The notes under the pieces are model-generated. The model was not told the DNA's origin, searched no databases, and saw nothing but the letters and a program-made list of their open reading frames with translations. A DNA stretch of 30,550 nt from DATFAS01 sp035254305. Lineage in GTDB: Bacteria; Bacillota; Bacilli; Aneurinibacillales; RAOX-1. Both the position numbers and the translations under genes were made by a program. Positions 1-6,479 of the stretch are shown here, piece by piece. How positions within the stretch are numbered: the stretch's first letter is position 1; each line of letters opens with the position of its first letter. Where the stretch lies: the NCBI GenBank assembly GCA_035254305.1, contig DATFAS010000149.1, forward strand, positions 1 to 30,550, in the 5' to 3' direction.

Positions 1-131
1 TGATAATCTTGAAGCTCGGCAAATTTTAAATAGAATATAATATGAATACAATGAGATTTATCCATTACACTAGCCAGATATACCAATTAACTAAAATTGA
101 TGTATTACAACAAAAGTCATGGTACAACCAT

Positions 132-1187
132 TCATTTTAAAGGGGTTGGTAATACAATCTCAACAGTCGTTCCATTCCCTATTTTGCTCTCTATTCGCAT
201 TTTTCCATTATGGTTTTGGATAATTCGTTTCGAAACCATTAACCCTAACCCAGTACCAGTTTCTTTTGTTGTAAAGAAAGGTTGGAATATCTTTTCAAGT
301 TGGTTTTGTGAAATTCCATATCCTTGATCTGTAAAGCTAATTTGTATTCCAGTATCTATTTTAATTATTTTAATCAATACTTCTCCACCATGTGGCATTG
401 CTTCAATAGCATTTTTTAGTATATTTATAAAAGCCTGTTGAAGGCTACCATGACAATAGATCAGTGGTAAATCTGAATTGAATTCTATCTTTATTCGGAT
501 ATTGTAAAGGTTAGCTTGTCCTTCAAATAAAGTCACAACATGATTTAATTTTTCTATAATATTGCCCAGCCTATATGTTTTATTTTCAGGTTTAGATAAC
601 ACCAATAGCTCGCTTACAATTTCATTAATTCGGTCAATTTCACCAAGCATGACATCATTTCGTAATTGATTTTTACCATGAATATCCTCATTTTTATACA
701 TTTGTACAAACCCTCGTAAACTGGTTAAAGGATTTCTTATTTCGTGAGCAATGCCTGCAGCCAATTCTCCAACCATAGAAAGTTTTTCTGCCTCTCTGAT
801 TGTTTCCTCTTTAATTTTACTATCTGTGATATCAACGACTTGGGCTATGTATATATCGTGTTCACTAATTCCTTGTTGATAGCGTTCTACCGTGATATGT
901 AAAAGGCCCCACTTAATATCCCCAGATTTATGAATGTATCTTTTCTCTATTTTATAGTTATCAATTTCACCTTGTACTAATTTGTTCCATAGCTCCCGAT
1001 CAGTATCTATATCGTCAGGATGGGTAACTGAATCAACTCCGAGATTCAATAACTCATGTTCAGTATATCCTAACATATCACATAAAGATGAGTTAACTCT
1101 AAAGCTATCTCCAAGAGATAGCAATGCCATTCCAATAGGGGCTTGCTCAAATACACGAACCAAAAGGTGTTGATCCTTTAAAAGCAT
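132..1187 (-). CDS. PAS-domain sensor histidine kinase
   Basis: The 351-residue product has an N-terminal PAS domain (about residues 10-125), a HisKA dimerisation domain and a HATPase_c domain. The phospho-acceptor is His148 in the H-box AGIAHEIRNPLTSLRGF. ATP-binding boxes are DQGYGIS (from 287) and GTGLGL (311-316). There is no membrane segment, so it should be a cytosolic autokinase, in architecture like the soluble sporulation kinases (KinA/KinE type) of Bacillales. The ATG start is preceded by GGAGGG at a good distance. No response regulator is adjacent, as is usual for phosphorelay kinases that feed Spo0F. The sporulation role is inferred from family resemblance only; another orphan kinase function is possible. 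A palindrome lies about 45 bases upstream of the start and could be an operator. Confidence 0.9.
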   Translation of the reverse strand: MLLKDQHLLVRVFEQAPIGMALLSLGDSFRVNSSLCDMLGYTEHELLNLGVDSVTHPDDIDTDRELWNKLVQGEIDNYKIEKRYIHKSGDIKWGLLHITVERYQQGISEHDIYIAQVVDITDSKIKEETIREAEKLSMVGELAAGIAHEIRNPLTSLRGFVQMYKNEDIHGKNQLRNDVMLGEIDRINEIVSELLVLSKPENKTYRLGNIIEKLNHVVTLFEGQANLYNIRIKIEFNSDLPLIYCHGSLQQAFINILKNAIEAMPHGGEVLIKIIKIDTGIQISFTDQGYGISQNQLEKIFQPFFTTKETGTGLGLMVSKRIIQNHNGKMRIESKIGNGTTVEIVLPTPLK

Positions 1188-1231
1188 TACTGACCCTCCA
1201 TCTTATAGTAACGTTATTAATTAATCATTCG

Positions 1232-1246
1232 AGTGAACGGTTCACT
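1232..1246. promoter_or_regulatory. Operator-like palindrome AGTGAAC-G-GTTCACT
   Basis: A perfect 7-base inverted repeat around one central base lies 45 bases upstream of the minus-strand sensor kinase start. The size and symmetry suit a TetR/GntR-type repressor dimer. No matching regulator gene is next to it, so the assignment is inference. Confidence 0.35.
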
Positions 1247-1403
1247 TGGTTGTGATAGCAAACACTCGATATTGGTAATGGAAAATTTTACTCCTTCAGC
1301 AGGGTGGATTCCTCTAAATAATAGGACACTAATAATCTTTAAACTAATACAATCAAAATACATCTCCATATAAATAATATATGTAACATTTATCACTTTT
1401 ACA

Positions 1404-1583
1404 TTATTTTACCAAATTATCGTATCTTTTATATACTTCAATCCCAGACTTTTCTAATTTAGTAGGATTTGGATTTTTTGATTTTTGTTCAAAAGCTAAT
1501 TCACCTGAATCTGTGATGTGTAAACAGTGACTAGATGCAAAGGGAACTTTCCGTGTTATCTGTGTGTAATCTGGAAAATCTAA
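1404..1583 (-). pseudogene. Coding-like remnant without a start codon
   Basis: On the minus strand a frame of 59 codons stays open between a TAG and a terminal TAA and reads as ordinary protein: it begins LDFPDYTQITRKVPFASSHC, includes DSGELAFEQKS and ends YKRYDNLVK. There is no start codon or ribosome binding site. It looks like the C-terminal end of a decayed gene. I do not recognise the family. The neighbouring P450-like fragment supports the view that this intergenic stretch holds gene debris. Confidence 0.35.
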
Positions 1584-1602
1584 CTAGGAGGATATTCAAA
1601 AC

Positions 1603-1709
1603 GACTCCTGTCCACCATGACATACCAAATGAGAGCACTGGTTAACAAAGCATTTACACCCAAGGTAGTTAATAATCTGGCTCCACATATCACAGCGATC
1701 AAGTACTAG
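1603..1709 (+). pseudogene. Cytochrome P450 fragment (decayed)
   Basis: The frame starting at 1618 reads MTYQMRALVNKAFTPKVVNN and continues LAPHITAIKY to a stop. It matches the region of class I bacterial P450s that follows the D-P-P-x-H-T-x-x-R motif. That motif is itself visible just upstream in another frame as D-S-C-P-P-stop-H-T-K, so a frameshift and stop codons have broken the gene. Neither the heme-binding cysteine region nor the rest of the protein is present nearby. It is a short internal relic with no expected function. Confidence 0.55.
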
Positions 1710-1805
1710 AAAACAGAACAAAAACAGTTCAAGGCACAATTCTGTGAAGAACAGACATAATCATTCATTAAATGTAAAAAATAAAGATAAAAAAATGGTG
1801 ATTTA

Positions 1806-2630
1806 ATGAAATGGTTATCTTTTGTTCTTGCATTTACTCTTGTAGGATGCTCAGTTAATACTCCGTCAAAAAGTACAGCACCCAAAGTAACAAATATTCA
1901 AAATCAATCGGCTGATAAAACAGAGAAGCTTGATTCCGTGGAGTTCAAGAAAGAGAATAAAACAACTGAAAATTTTATATCTGTTAAACAAAATGAACAA
2001 ACAATGAAGGAAACAAAAGTAAAGAAGCAAGAAAAGATCATAGTAGATGCTCCCATCATAGAACAAATGCCTGAGCTGTATAATGGTTGCGAAATCGCAA
2101 GTGTTACGATGCTACTTCAGCATGCAGGTTTAAAGGTAAACAAGTTTGAAGTGGCTAAAAACACTCCAAGAGACGATGATCCCCTTGTCCAAACTCGTTC
2201 AGGAGATGTTCTTCATTGGGGGAATCCCAATCACGGATTTGTCGGTTCCATCACAGGAAAAAGTCAGAAGGGATATGGGATCTATAATAAACCTTTGCAA
2301 GAGCTCATAGAGAAGTATTTACCTAAAAGAAGTGTCAATTTAACCGGGAAATCCTTCGAGGAGATTGAACAGCAAATTCAACGTGGGAAGCCTGTCGTTG
2401 CTTTAAGTACAACCAGTTTTACCCCCGCGAAAAAATGGGATACATGGAAACATAAAAATGAAAGGATTAAAGGAACGAATGAATTACATGCGGTATTAAT
2501 TGTTGGATTTGATTCAAATTCAGTCTATGTGAATGACCCTTATACAGGGGAAAAGGCTCGGAAGATCAACAAGAATTCTTTTATTCAATCTTGGGATTCG
2601 TTAGGTAAGCAAGCATTATCCTACAGGTAG
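1806..2630 (+). CDS. C39-like peptidase family lipoprotein
   Basis: The 274-residue product begins with a short hydrophobic signal and a lipobox (LVGC, lipidated Cys15). A Lys/Thr/Glu-rich linker (about 20-80) leads to a papain-like C39-type domain. Candidate catalytic residues are Cys95 in YNGCEIAS, His228 in ELHAVLIVGF and Asp244 in VNDPYTG, in the order expected for C39-like (Peptidase_C39_2, YvpB-like) proteins. It should be anchored on the outer face of the cytoplasmic membrane. The substrate is unknown; members of this group are secreted and have no ABC transporter fused to them. The ATG at 1806 places the signal peptide correctly, though its ribosome binding site is weak. The following gene is separated by 120 bases. 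Confidence 0.8.
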   Translation: MKWLSFVLAFTLVGCSVNTPSKSTAPKVTNIQNQSADKTEKLDSVEFKKENKTTENFISVKQNEQTMKETKVKKQEKIIVDAPIIEQMPELYNGCEIASVTMLLQHAGLKVNKFEVAKNTPRDDDPLVQTRSGDVLHWGNPNHGFVGSITGKSQKGYGIYNKPLQELIEKYLPKRSVNLTGKSFEEIEQQIQRGKPVVALSTTSFTPAKKWDTWKHKNERIKGTNELHAVLIVGFDSNSVYVNDPYTGEKARKINKNSFIQSWDSLGKQALSYR

Positions 2631-2638
2631 GAAATACT

Positions 2639-2666
2639 TTCAGCGAATTTTCAGCAAATATTCAGC
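2639..2666 (+). promoter_or_regulatory. Three TTCAGC direct repeats, 11-base period
   Basis: TTCAGC occurs at 2639, 2650 and 2661, exactly 11 bases apart, about 85 bases before the next gene. Helically phased direct hexamers are the usual target form of OmpR/PhoP-family response regulators. Which regulator binds is unknown. Confidence 0.4.
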
Positions 2667-2750
2667 TGGCATTAAAGTTTTTTCCAGATGGTAGATTTAT
2701 ACTCAACAAGAAGGGTGGAGGAGAAAAAACGAGTAAAGGAGAGGAAAAGT

Positions 2751-3524
2751 GTGTCTATGAATATAAACACGAACGTCAATTCATCATTGTATACTACGTC
2801 GGGGACTCAATCAAGGCATCATCATCACCACCAAAATGCTGCAACTGGTGATGCACAAAGCACAACATCTGAATTATCAATCACTACAGCTAGTGCTACG
2901 TCGACAGATTCTCTGAATGGTACAACGGGGGACTCTAATTCGTCTGCAAGTAATCCGTTTGAAACGAAACTAGAGGAAATGGCCAAAGCCAATGGGGTGA
3001 GTGTAGATGATCTCAAAGACGCCATTGAAACTAAAATGAAAGAACGATTACAACAATCTGAGTCTTATGAGGATGGGACGAATGGGCAGGTAGTTGGTAT
3101 GGGAAATGGTTTTCCATCGCCACCACCGGGACCTCCACCTAGCGAAGGGAAAGCGGAAGACGGAGATAACTCTAATCTTACAGGTATTACTGATAGCAGC
3201 CTTTTGCTTGAATCTTTAATCAATACAGACAGTGAAACAACAGATTCAACGAGTTCTACAACAAATACAGATACTACAACTGATTCTAGTAGTACTTCCT
3301 ATGAGGAAAAGGTTGCTCAATTAGCAGATCAGCTCGTTCAACAGATGGGGAGAGGTCGCCGTCCTGTTGGACCACCACCAGATCATAACGGAATTGCCGA
3401 TTCCAATCTGAACGACCAGGCTACAGTGCAGAAGAATTGGATAGCTCAATCATCGTATGATTACTCATCTCGTTCTGATCAATGGATACAAAGTAAAGGA
3501 ATCTTTCTCAATCAAGAATTATAA
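2751..3524 (+). CDS. Low-complexity Ser/Thr/Asp-rich protein, unknown function
   Basis: I do not recognise this 257-residue protein. It starts MSMNINTNVNSS, has a run of five histidines (near residue 23), long Ser/Thr/Asp/Asn-rich stretches and two proline-rich patches (PSPPPGPPPS and RRPVGPPPDHNG). A short helical segment near residues 70-100 contains NGVSVDDLKDAIETKMKERL. There is no signal peptide or membrane helix. The GTG at 2751 is chosen because AAAGGAGAGG lies just upstream; an ATG at 2757 or a longer form from 2688 is possible. A rho-independent terminator follows at once, so it is the last gene of its transcript. Phased TTCAGC repeats upstream suggest regulation of its own. Confidence 0.65.
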   Translation: MSMNINTNVNSSLYTTSGTQSRHHHHHQNAATGDAQSTTSELSITTASATSTDSLNGTTGDSNSSASNPFETKLEEMAKANGVSVDDLKDAIETKMKERLQQSESYEDGTNGQVVGMGNGFPSPPPGPPPSEGKAEDGDNSNLTGITDSSLLLESLINTDSETTDSTSSTTNTDTTTDSSSTSYEEKVAQLADQLVQQMGRGRRPVGPPPDHNGIADSNLNDQATVQKNWIAQSSYDYSSRSDQWIQSKGIFLNQEL

Positions 3525-3540
3525 AAATTTGGCCACAAAA

Positions 3541-3566
3541 GGGGATATCATGTATATCCTCTTTTT
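3541..3566 (+). terminator. Rho-independent terminator
   Basis: GGGGATAT and ATATCCTC form an 8-bp stem (one G-T pair) around CATGT, followed by five T. It ends the gene finishing at 3524. Confidence 0.75.
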
Positions 3567-3593
3567 CGGCGTATAGGAATTTATAAATAATAT

Positions 3594-3660
3594 GAATTCC
3601 GCCTCCGCATAAGGGCAACTAGGCTGCCACCTGCGCCTAAAGGCTTGGCGCCAGCCAAGT
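3594..3660. repeat. GC-rich intergenic block with hairpins, related to 25673-25700
   Basis: This non-coding stretch is more GC-rich than its surroundings. It holds GAATTCC-TCCGCATAAGGGCAACTA and then a foldable segment with CTTGG-CGCCAG-CCAAG. A similar GAATTCC-TCCGCATAGGTGCAACTG block lies upstream of the response regulator at 25762. It may be a dispersed intergenic element; its function is unknown. Confidence 0.35.
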
Positions 3661-3703
3661 TTTCTTTATTTGTAAAGTTATTGTTAAGTTTTGCTTCGAT
3701 ACA

Positions 3704-3732
3704 TAGATATAACCATATGGTTATATTATAAT
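3704..3732 (+). promoter_or_regulatory. ars operon promoter with ArsR operator
   Basis: A perfect 20-base palindrome, ATATAACCATATGGTTATAT (3707-3726), lies between a weak -35 (TAGATA, 3704) and a consensus -10 (TATAAT, 3727-3732), spaced by 17 bases. The layout is that of an ArsR/SmtB-family operator that blocks RNA polymerase when no metalloid is bound. The arsR start lies 30 bases beyond the -10. Confidence 0.8.
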
Positions 3733-3761
3733 AACAAACAGAAAGGAGGAACGATTATCGA

Positions 3762-4085
3762 ATGGAGATAAAAAAACTTGCTGATGTGTTCAAAGCTCTC
3801 GGAGATCCTACCAGACTAAAAATTATTGCATTATTAAATTACCGAGATTGTTGTGTTTGTGAATTGATGCCCATATTTAATGTTTCACAGCCTTCTATTT
3901 CGAAACACATGCAACGTTTAAAAGTGACGGATTTGGTCACAGAAACCAGAAAAGGCCAGTGGGTCTTCTACTCTCTAAATCGAAGTAAATTAGCAGAAAT
4001 TCAATCCTCCTTAGAGAATTTCCCCGATTTATCGGAAACATTTAAAGAACTAGAAGAAAAGGGCCTGTTAGTTTCATGTGATTAG
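3762..4085 (+). CDS. arsR: ArsR family metalloid-responsive repressor
   Basis: The 107-residue product is a winged-helix ArsR/SmtB repressor. The helix-turn-helix is visible at VSQPSISKHMQRLK (about 41-54). The likely As(III)/Sb(III) site is at the N-terminal side of the recognition region, Cys30-Cys31-x-Cys33 (DCCVCELM), like the CVC motif of plasmid-type ArsR. It should bind the palindrome just upstream and release on arsenite binding, derepressing the whole operon. An AAGGAGG site precedes the ATG. acr3 begins 20 bases after the stop, so the two are co-transcribed. Confidence 0.95.
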   Translation: MEIKKLADVFKALGDPTRLKIIALLNYRDCCVCELMPIFNVSQPSISKHMQRLKVTDLVTETRKGQWVFYSLNRSKLAEIQSSLENFPDLSETFKELEEKGLLVSCD

Positions 4086-4104
4086 AAAGAAGGAGTGATG
4101 AAAT

Positions 4105-5163
4105 ATGAGTGAAAAGATAGGAAAAAAACTATCCTTTCTCGATCGCTATTTGACGCTATGGATTTTTGTTGCCATGGCAGTTGGAATTAGTTTAGGTGTG
4201 GCATTCCCTACTTTAGTAGAGGGATTAAACCAATTCCAAGCAGGAACCACATCCATCCCTATTGCTATTGGCCTTATTTTGATGATGTATCCTCCATTGG
4301 CTAAAGTCAGATACGAAGAGATGGGAGAGGTATTTAAGGATTTCAAGATTCTGGGGCTATCATTAGTTCAAAACTGGATTATCGGTCCGATCCTCATGTT
4401 TATCCTAGCCATTGTATTTTTAAATGGTTATCCAGAGTACATGGTTGGTCTGATCATGATTGGATTGGCCCGCTGCATTGCCATGGTGATTGTTTGGAAT
4501 GATTTATCCAAAGGAAGTACAGAGTACGCTGCGGGGCTTGTAGCCTTCAATTCGATTTTCCAGGTCCTTTTTTATTCGGTTTATGCCTATATCTTTGTAA
4601 CCCTACTTCCAAGTTGGTTCGGATTACAAGGTATGGTGGTTAATATAACCATTGCTGAGGTTGCAAAGAGTGTTTTTGTTTACCTAGGAATTCCGTTTCT
4701 TGCAGGTATGATCACGCGCTATACATTGGTTAAAGCCAAAGGTCGACAATGGTACGAAAGTGTTTTTGTACCAAAAATCAGTCCATTGACCTTAATTGCT
4801 TTGCTATTCACGATTATCGTCATGTTCTCATTAAAAGGCAATACAATCGTGACTTTACCACTTGATGTTGTGAGAATTGCGATTCCGCTGTTGATCTATT
4901 TCGTAATCATGTTCTTTGTTTCTTTCATCATGGGTAAAAAGGTTGGAGCCAATTATCCGGTAACAACAACACTCGCTTTTACTGCGGCTAGTAATAACTT
5001 TGAATTAGCGATAGCTGTTGCTGTTGGGATATTTGGAATTAATTCAGGAGCTGCATTTGCTGCTGTGATCGGTCCACTCGTCGAAGTGCCTGTAATGATT
5101 GCCCTTGTCAATGTTGCGTTCTGGTTCCAAAGAAAATATTTTCAAAAACAAAATGTGGCTTAA
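4105..5163 (+). CDS. acr3: ACR3-type arsenite efflux permease
   Basis: The 352-residue product is a ten-helix integral membrane protein of the ACR3 (arsenical resistance-3, BART superfamily) type, not the larger ArsB type. The conserved cysteine needed for arsenite transport is Cys124 in GLARCIAMVIVWNDL, and the late helix has the family block TAASNNFELAIAVAVGIFG. It exports As(OH)3 from the cytoplasm, either alone by proton antiport or together with ArsA, whose gene lies further down the operon. The start is preceded by AGAAGGAG. Length and motifs are typical and nothing is broken. Confidence 0.95.
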   Translation: MSEKIGKKLSFLDRYLTLWIFVAMAVGISLGVAFPTLVEGLNQFQAGTTSIPIAIGLILMMYPPLAKVRYEEMGEVFKDFKILGLSLVQNWIIGPILMFILAIVFLNGYPEYMVGLIMIGLARCIAMVIVWNDLSKGSTEYAAGLVAFNSIFQVLFYSVYAYIFVTLLPSWFGLQGMVVNITIAEVAKSVFVYLGIPFLAGMITRYTLVKAKGRQWYESVFVPKISPLTLIALLFTIIVMFSLKGNTIVTLPLDVVRIAIPLLIYFVIMFFVSFIMGKKVGANYPVTTTLAFTAASNNFELAIAVAVGIFGINSGAAFAAVIGPLVEVPVMIALVNVAFWFQRKYFQKQNVA

Positions 5164-5214
5164 TCCGTAATTGTCATGGGATGGGAGCTTATAGAAGCTG
5201 AAGGAGATGTAGAT

Positions 5215-5640
5215 ATGGATAAAAAACTGCTTGTTTACTTTCTTTGCACAGGAAATTCATGCCGTAGTCAAATTGCACATGGTTGGTTAAATACACTAGG
5301 AAGTGGTAAGTTTGAAGTACAAAGTGCAGGATTGGAGGCACATGGTCTGAATCCGCGTGCCGTGCAGGTTATGAATGAAGCAGGGGTAGATATTAGCAAC
5401 CATACTTCCGACGTGATCGATCCCGAAACGTTAGAACGTGCAGACTACATCATCACGCTATGTGGTCATGCTAATGATAACTGTCCTGTGGTTCGTAACG
5501 ACAAAGCACAAAGATGGCATTGGGGATTTGATGATCCTGCAAAAGCAACCGGCACAGAGGAAGAAATTATGACTAGCTTCCGAACTGTCCGTGATGCCAT
5601 CAAAGCACGTATTGAGCAGTTTTTAGAGGAAGGTAAATAA
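5215..5640 (+). CDS. arsC: Thioredoxin-coupled arsenate reductase
   Basis: The 141-residue product has the low-molecular-weight phosphatase fold of Gram-positive ArsC. The P-loop is Cys11-TGNSC-Arg17, the redox pair is Cys83 and Cys90 (LCGHANDNC), and the acid segment FDDPAK follows. Arsenate is reduced to arsenite through a Cys11-Cys83-Cys90 disulfide cascade regenerated by thioredoxin. The ATG at 5215 is preferred over an upstream in-frame ATG at 5176 because AAGGAG lies 8 bases before it and the product then starts directly at the fold. It supplies arsenite for ArsD, ArsA and ACR3. Confidence 0.95.
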   Translation: MDKKLLVYFLCTGNSCRSQIAHGWLNTLGSGKFEVQSAGLEAHGLNPRAVQVMNEAGVDISNHTSDVIDPETLERADYIITLCGHANDNCPVVRNDKAQRWHWGFDDPAKATGTEEEIMTSFRTVRDAIKARIEQFLEEGK

Positions 5641-5735
5641 GCTTCCACTAGTTATACTTTTATAAGTGATTTAAGAGTGGAGTGGTATATAACCGCAGTA
5701 AATAAAAACGTCTAACCTAGAAAGGAAGAAAAACA

Positions 5736-6005
5736 ATGCAGATCACAAATGAAGCCAAAATATTATTAGAACAAATTATCGAAGATCATGGAGCGCAAGG
5801 TATTCGTGTTTTCTTTGCCGGCTTTAGCTGAGGTGCTCCTAAGCTTGGAGTGGCTCTGGAAGAGCCTCTAGAGGAAGATATTGTACAAACCATTAATGGT
5901 GTTCGCGTAGCTATCGATAAACGAATTGAAACCGAAGCTGAAAATATTACTATGGATACAAAAGATAATCAGCTTGTCTTGGTAGGTATTAATAATTGTT
6001 GTTAG
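5736..6005 (+). CDS. Candidate selenocysteine-containing HesB/IscA-like protein (in-frame UGA)
   Basis: Reading from the ATG at 5736 (AAAGGAAG 7 bases upstream) gives an 89-residue frame interrupted only by TGA at 5829-5831 (codon 32). Around it the product reads IRVFFAGFS-U-GAPKLGVALEEP, then INGVRVAID and a C-terminal GINNCC. This is the HesB/IscA-like (Fe-S biogenesis domain) pattern, in which the codon-32 position normally holds the first conserved cysteine of a G-x-C-G-x-P-type motif. HesB-like selenoproteins are a known prokaryotic family. A SECIS-like hairpin follows the UGA at the right distance. The gene lies between arsC and arsD in the same direction, suggesting a role in metalloid binding or redox protection. 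The alternative is a nonsense-mutated pseudogene, which the otherwise clean frame and the exact position of the UGA make less likely. Standard gene callers would miss or split it. Confidence 0.85.
5852..5866 (+). promoter_or_regulatory. Bacterial SECIS-like hairpin
   Basis: GGCTCT-GGA-AGAGCC is a perfect 6-bp stem with a three-base loop that begins with G. It starts 20 bases after the in-frame UGA and its loop is 26 bases from it. This fits the usual bacterial SECIS description of a short stem, a G in the first two loop positions and an apical loop roughly 16-37 bases from the UGA. Confidence 0.65.
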
Positions 6006-6013
6006 GTTGTAAG

Positions 6014-6047
6014 AAGCCAAAGGGAAAAATGATTCTTTTGGCTTTTT
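6014..6047 (+). terminator. Intra-operon terminator or attenuator
   Basis: AAGCCAAA pairs with TTTGGCTT around a 15-base loop, and a run of T follows. It lies between the HesB-like gene and arsD, so it may reduce transcription of arsD and arsA relative to the upstream genes. Confidence 0.6.
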
Positions 6048-6086
6048 CGTATAGACAGCACCCACAGAGGTATAGGAGGAATCGAT

Positions 6087-6467
6087 ATGAAACTTGAAAT
6101 TTTTGACCCTGCCATGTGCTGCCCAACGGGAATATGCGGACCCAGTGTAGATCAACAATTGGTAAGGGTAGCTTCTGATTTAGAAACCCTTAAGCGAAAA
6201 GGAATTGAAGTAGCCCGTTATAATTTGGCTCAGGATATCCAAGCTTTTACTTTACACCCTACGATCAAAGAATTGCTTGCCAAACATGGACCTGACTGTC
6301 TTCCTGTCATTATGGTCAATGGCGAATTAAAGTTGCAAGGGGGTTACCCAAGCACTATGGAGTTGTACCAATGGTTTGGGATTGAAGGAAAGCCAAAAGT
6401 GATCTTGCCGTTTATCTCTGTCCCTTCTCAAGGAAATGAAGATAAAAATGGCAACGGATGTTGTTAG
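6087..6467 (+). CDS. arsD: ArsD arsenite metallochaperone
   Basis: The 126-residue product is ArsD: a thioredoxin-like fold with the metalloid site Cys11-Cys12 and Cys17 in AMCCPTGICGPSVD, matching the three N-terminal cysteines of the plasmid R773 protein. It also ends in a vicinal pair, Cys125-Cys126. ArsD delivers As(III) or Sb(III) to ArsA and raises its ATPase activity; it can also act as a weak repressor. AGGAGG precedes the ATG and arsA starts 12 bases after the stop, as expected for partners. A terminator-like hairpin upstream separates it from the HesB-like gene. Confidence 0.95.
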   Translation: MKLEIFDPAMCCPTGICGPSVDQQLVRVASDLETLKRKGIEVARYNLAQDIQAFTLHPTIKELLAKHGPDCLPVIMVNGELKLQGGYPSTMELYQWFGIEGKPKVILPFISVPSQGNEDKNGNGCC

Positions 6468-6479
6468 GAGGTTTGAAAA

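Noticed and set aside
1..131. Stretch before the first gene
   Set aside because: A/T-rich with no convincing gene, terminator or operator.
5736..6005. Reading the HesB-like ORF as a simple nonsense pseudogene
   Set aside because: The only stop is UGA at the conserved Cys column, the frame is clean on both sides, and a SECIS-like hairpin follows. Kept as the main alternative until selABCD are checked.
5868..6158. 96-codon minus-strand frame opposite the HesB-like and arsD genes
   Set aside because: It is antisense to well-supported genes, without a ribosome binding site or recognisable domain.
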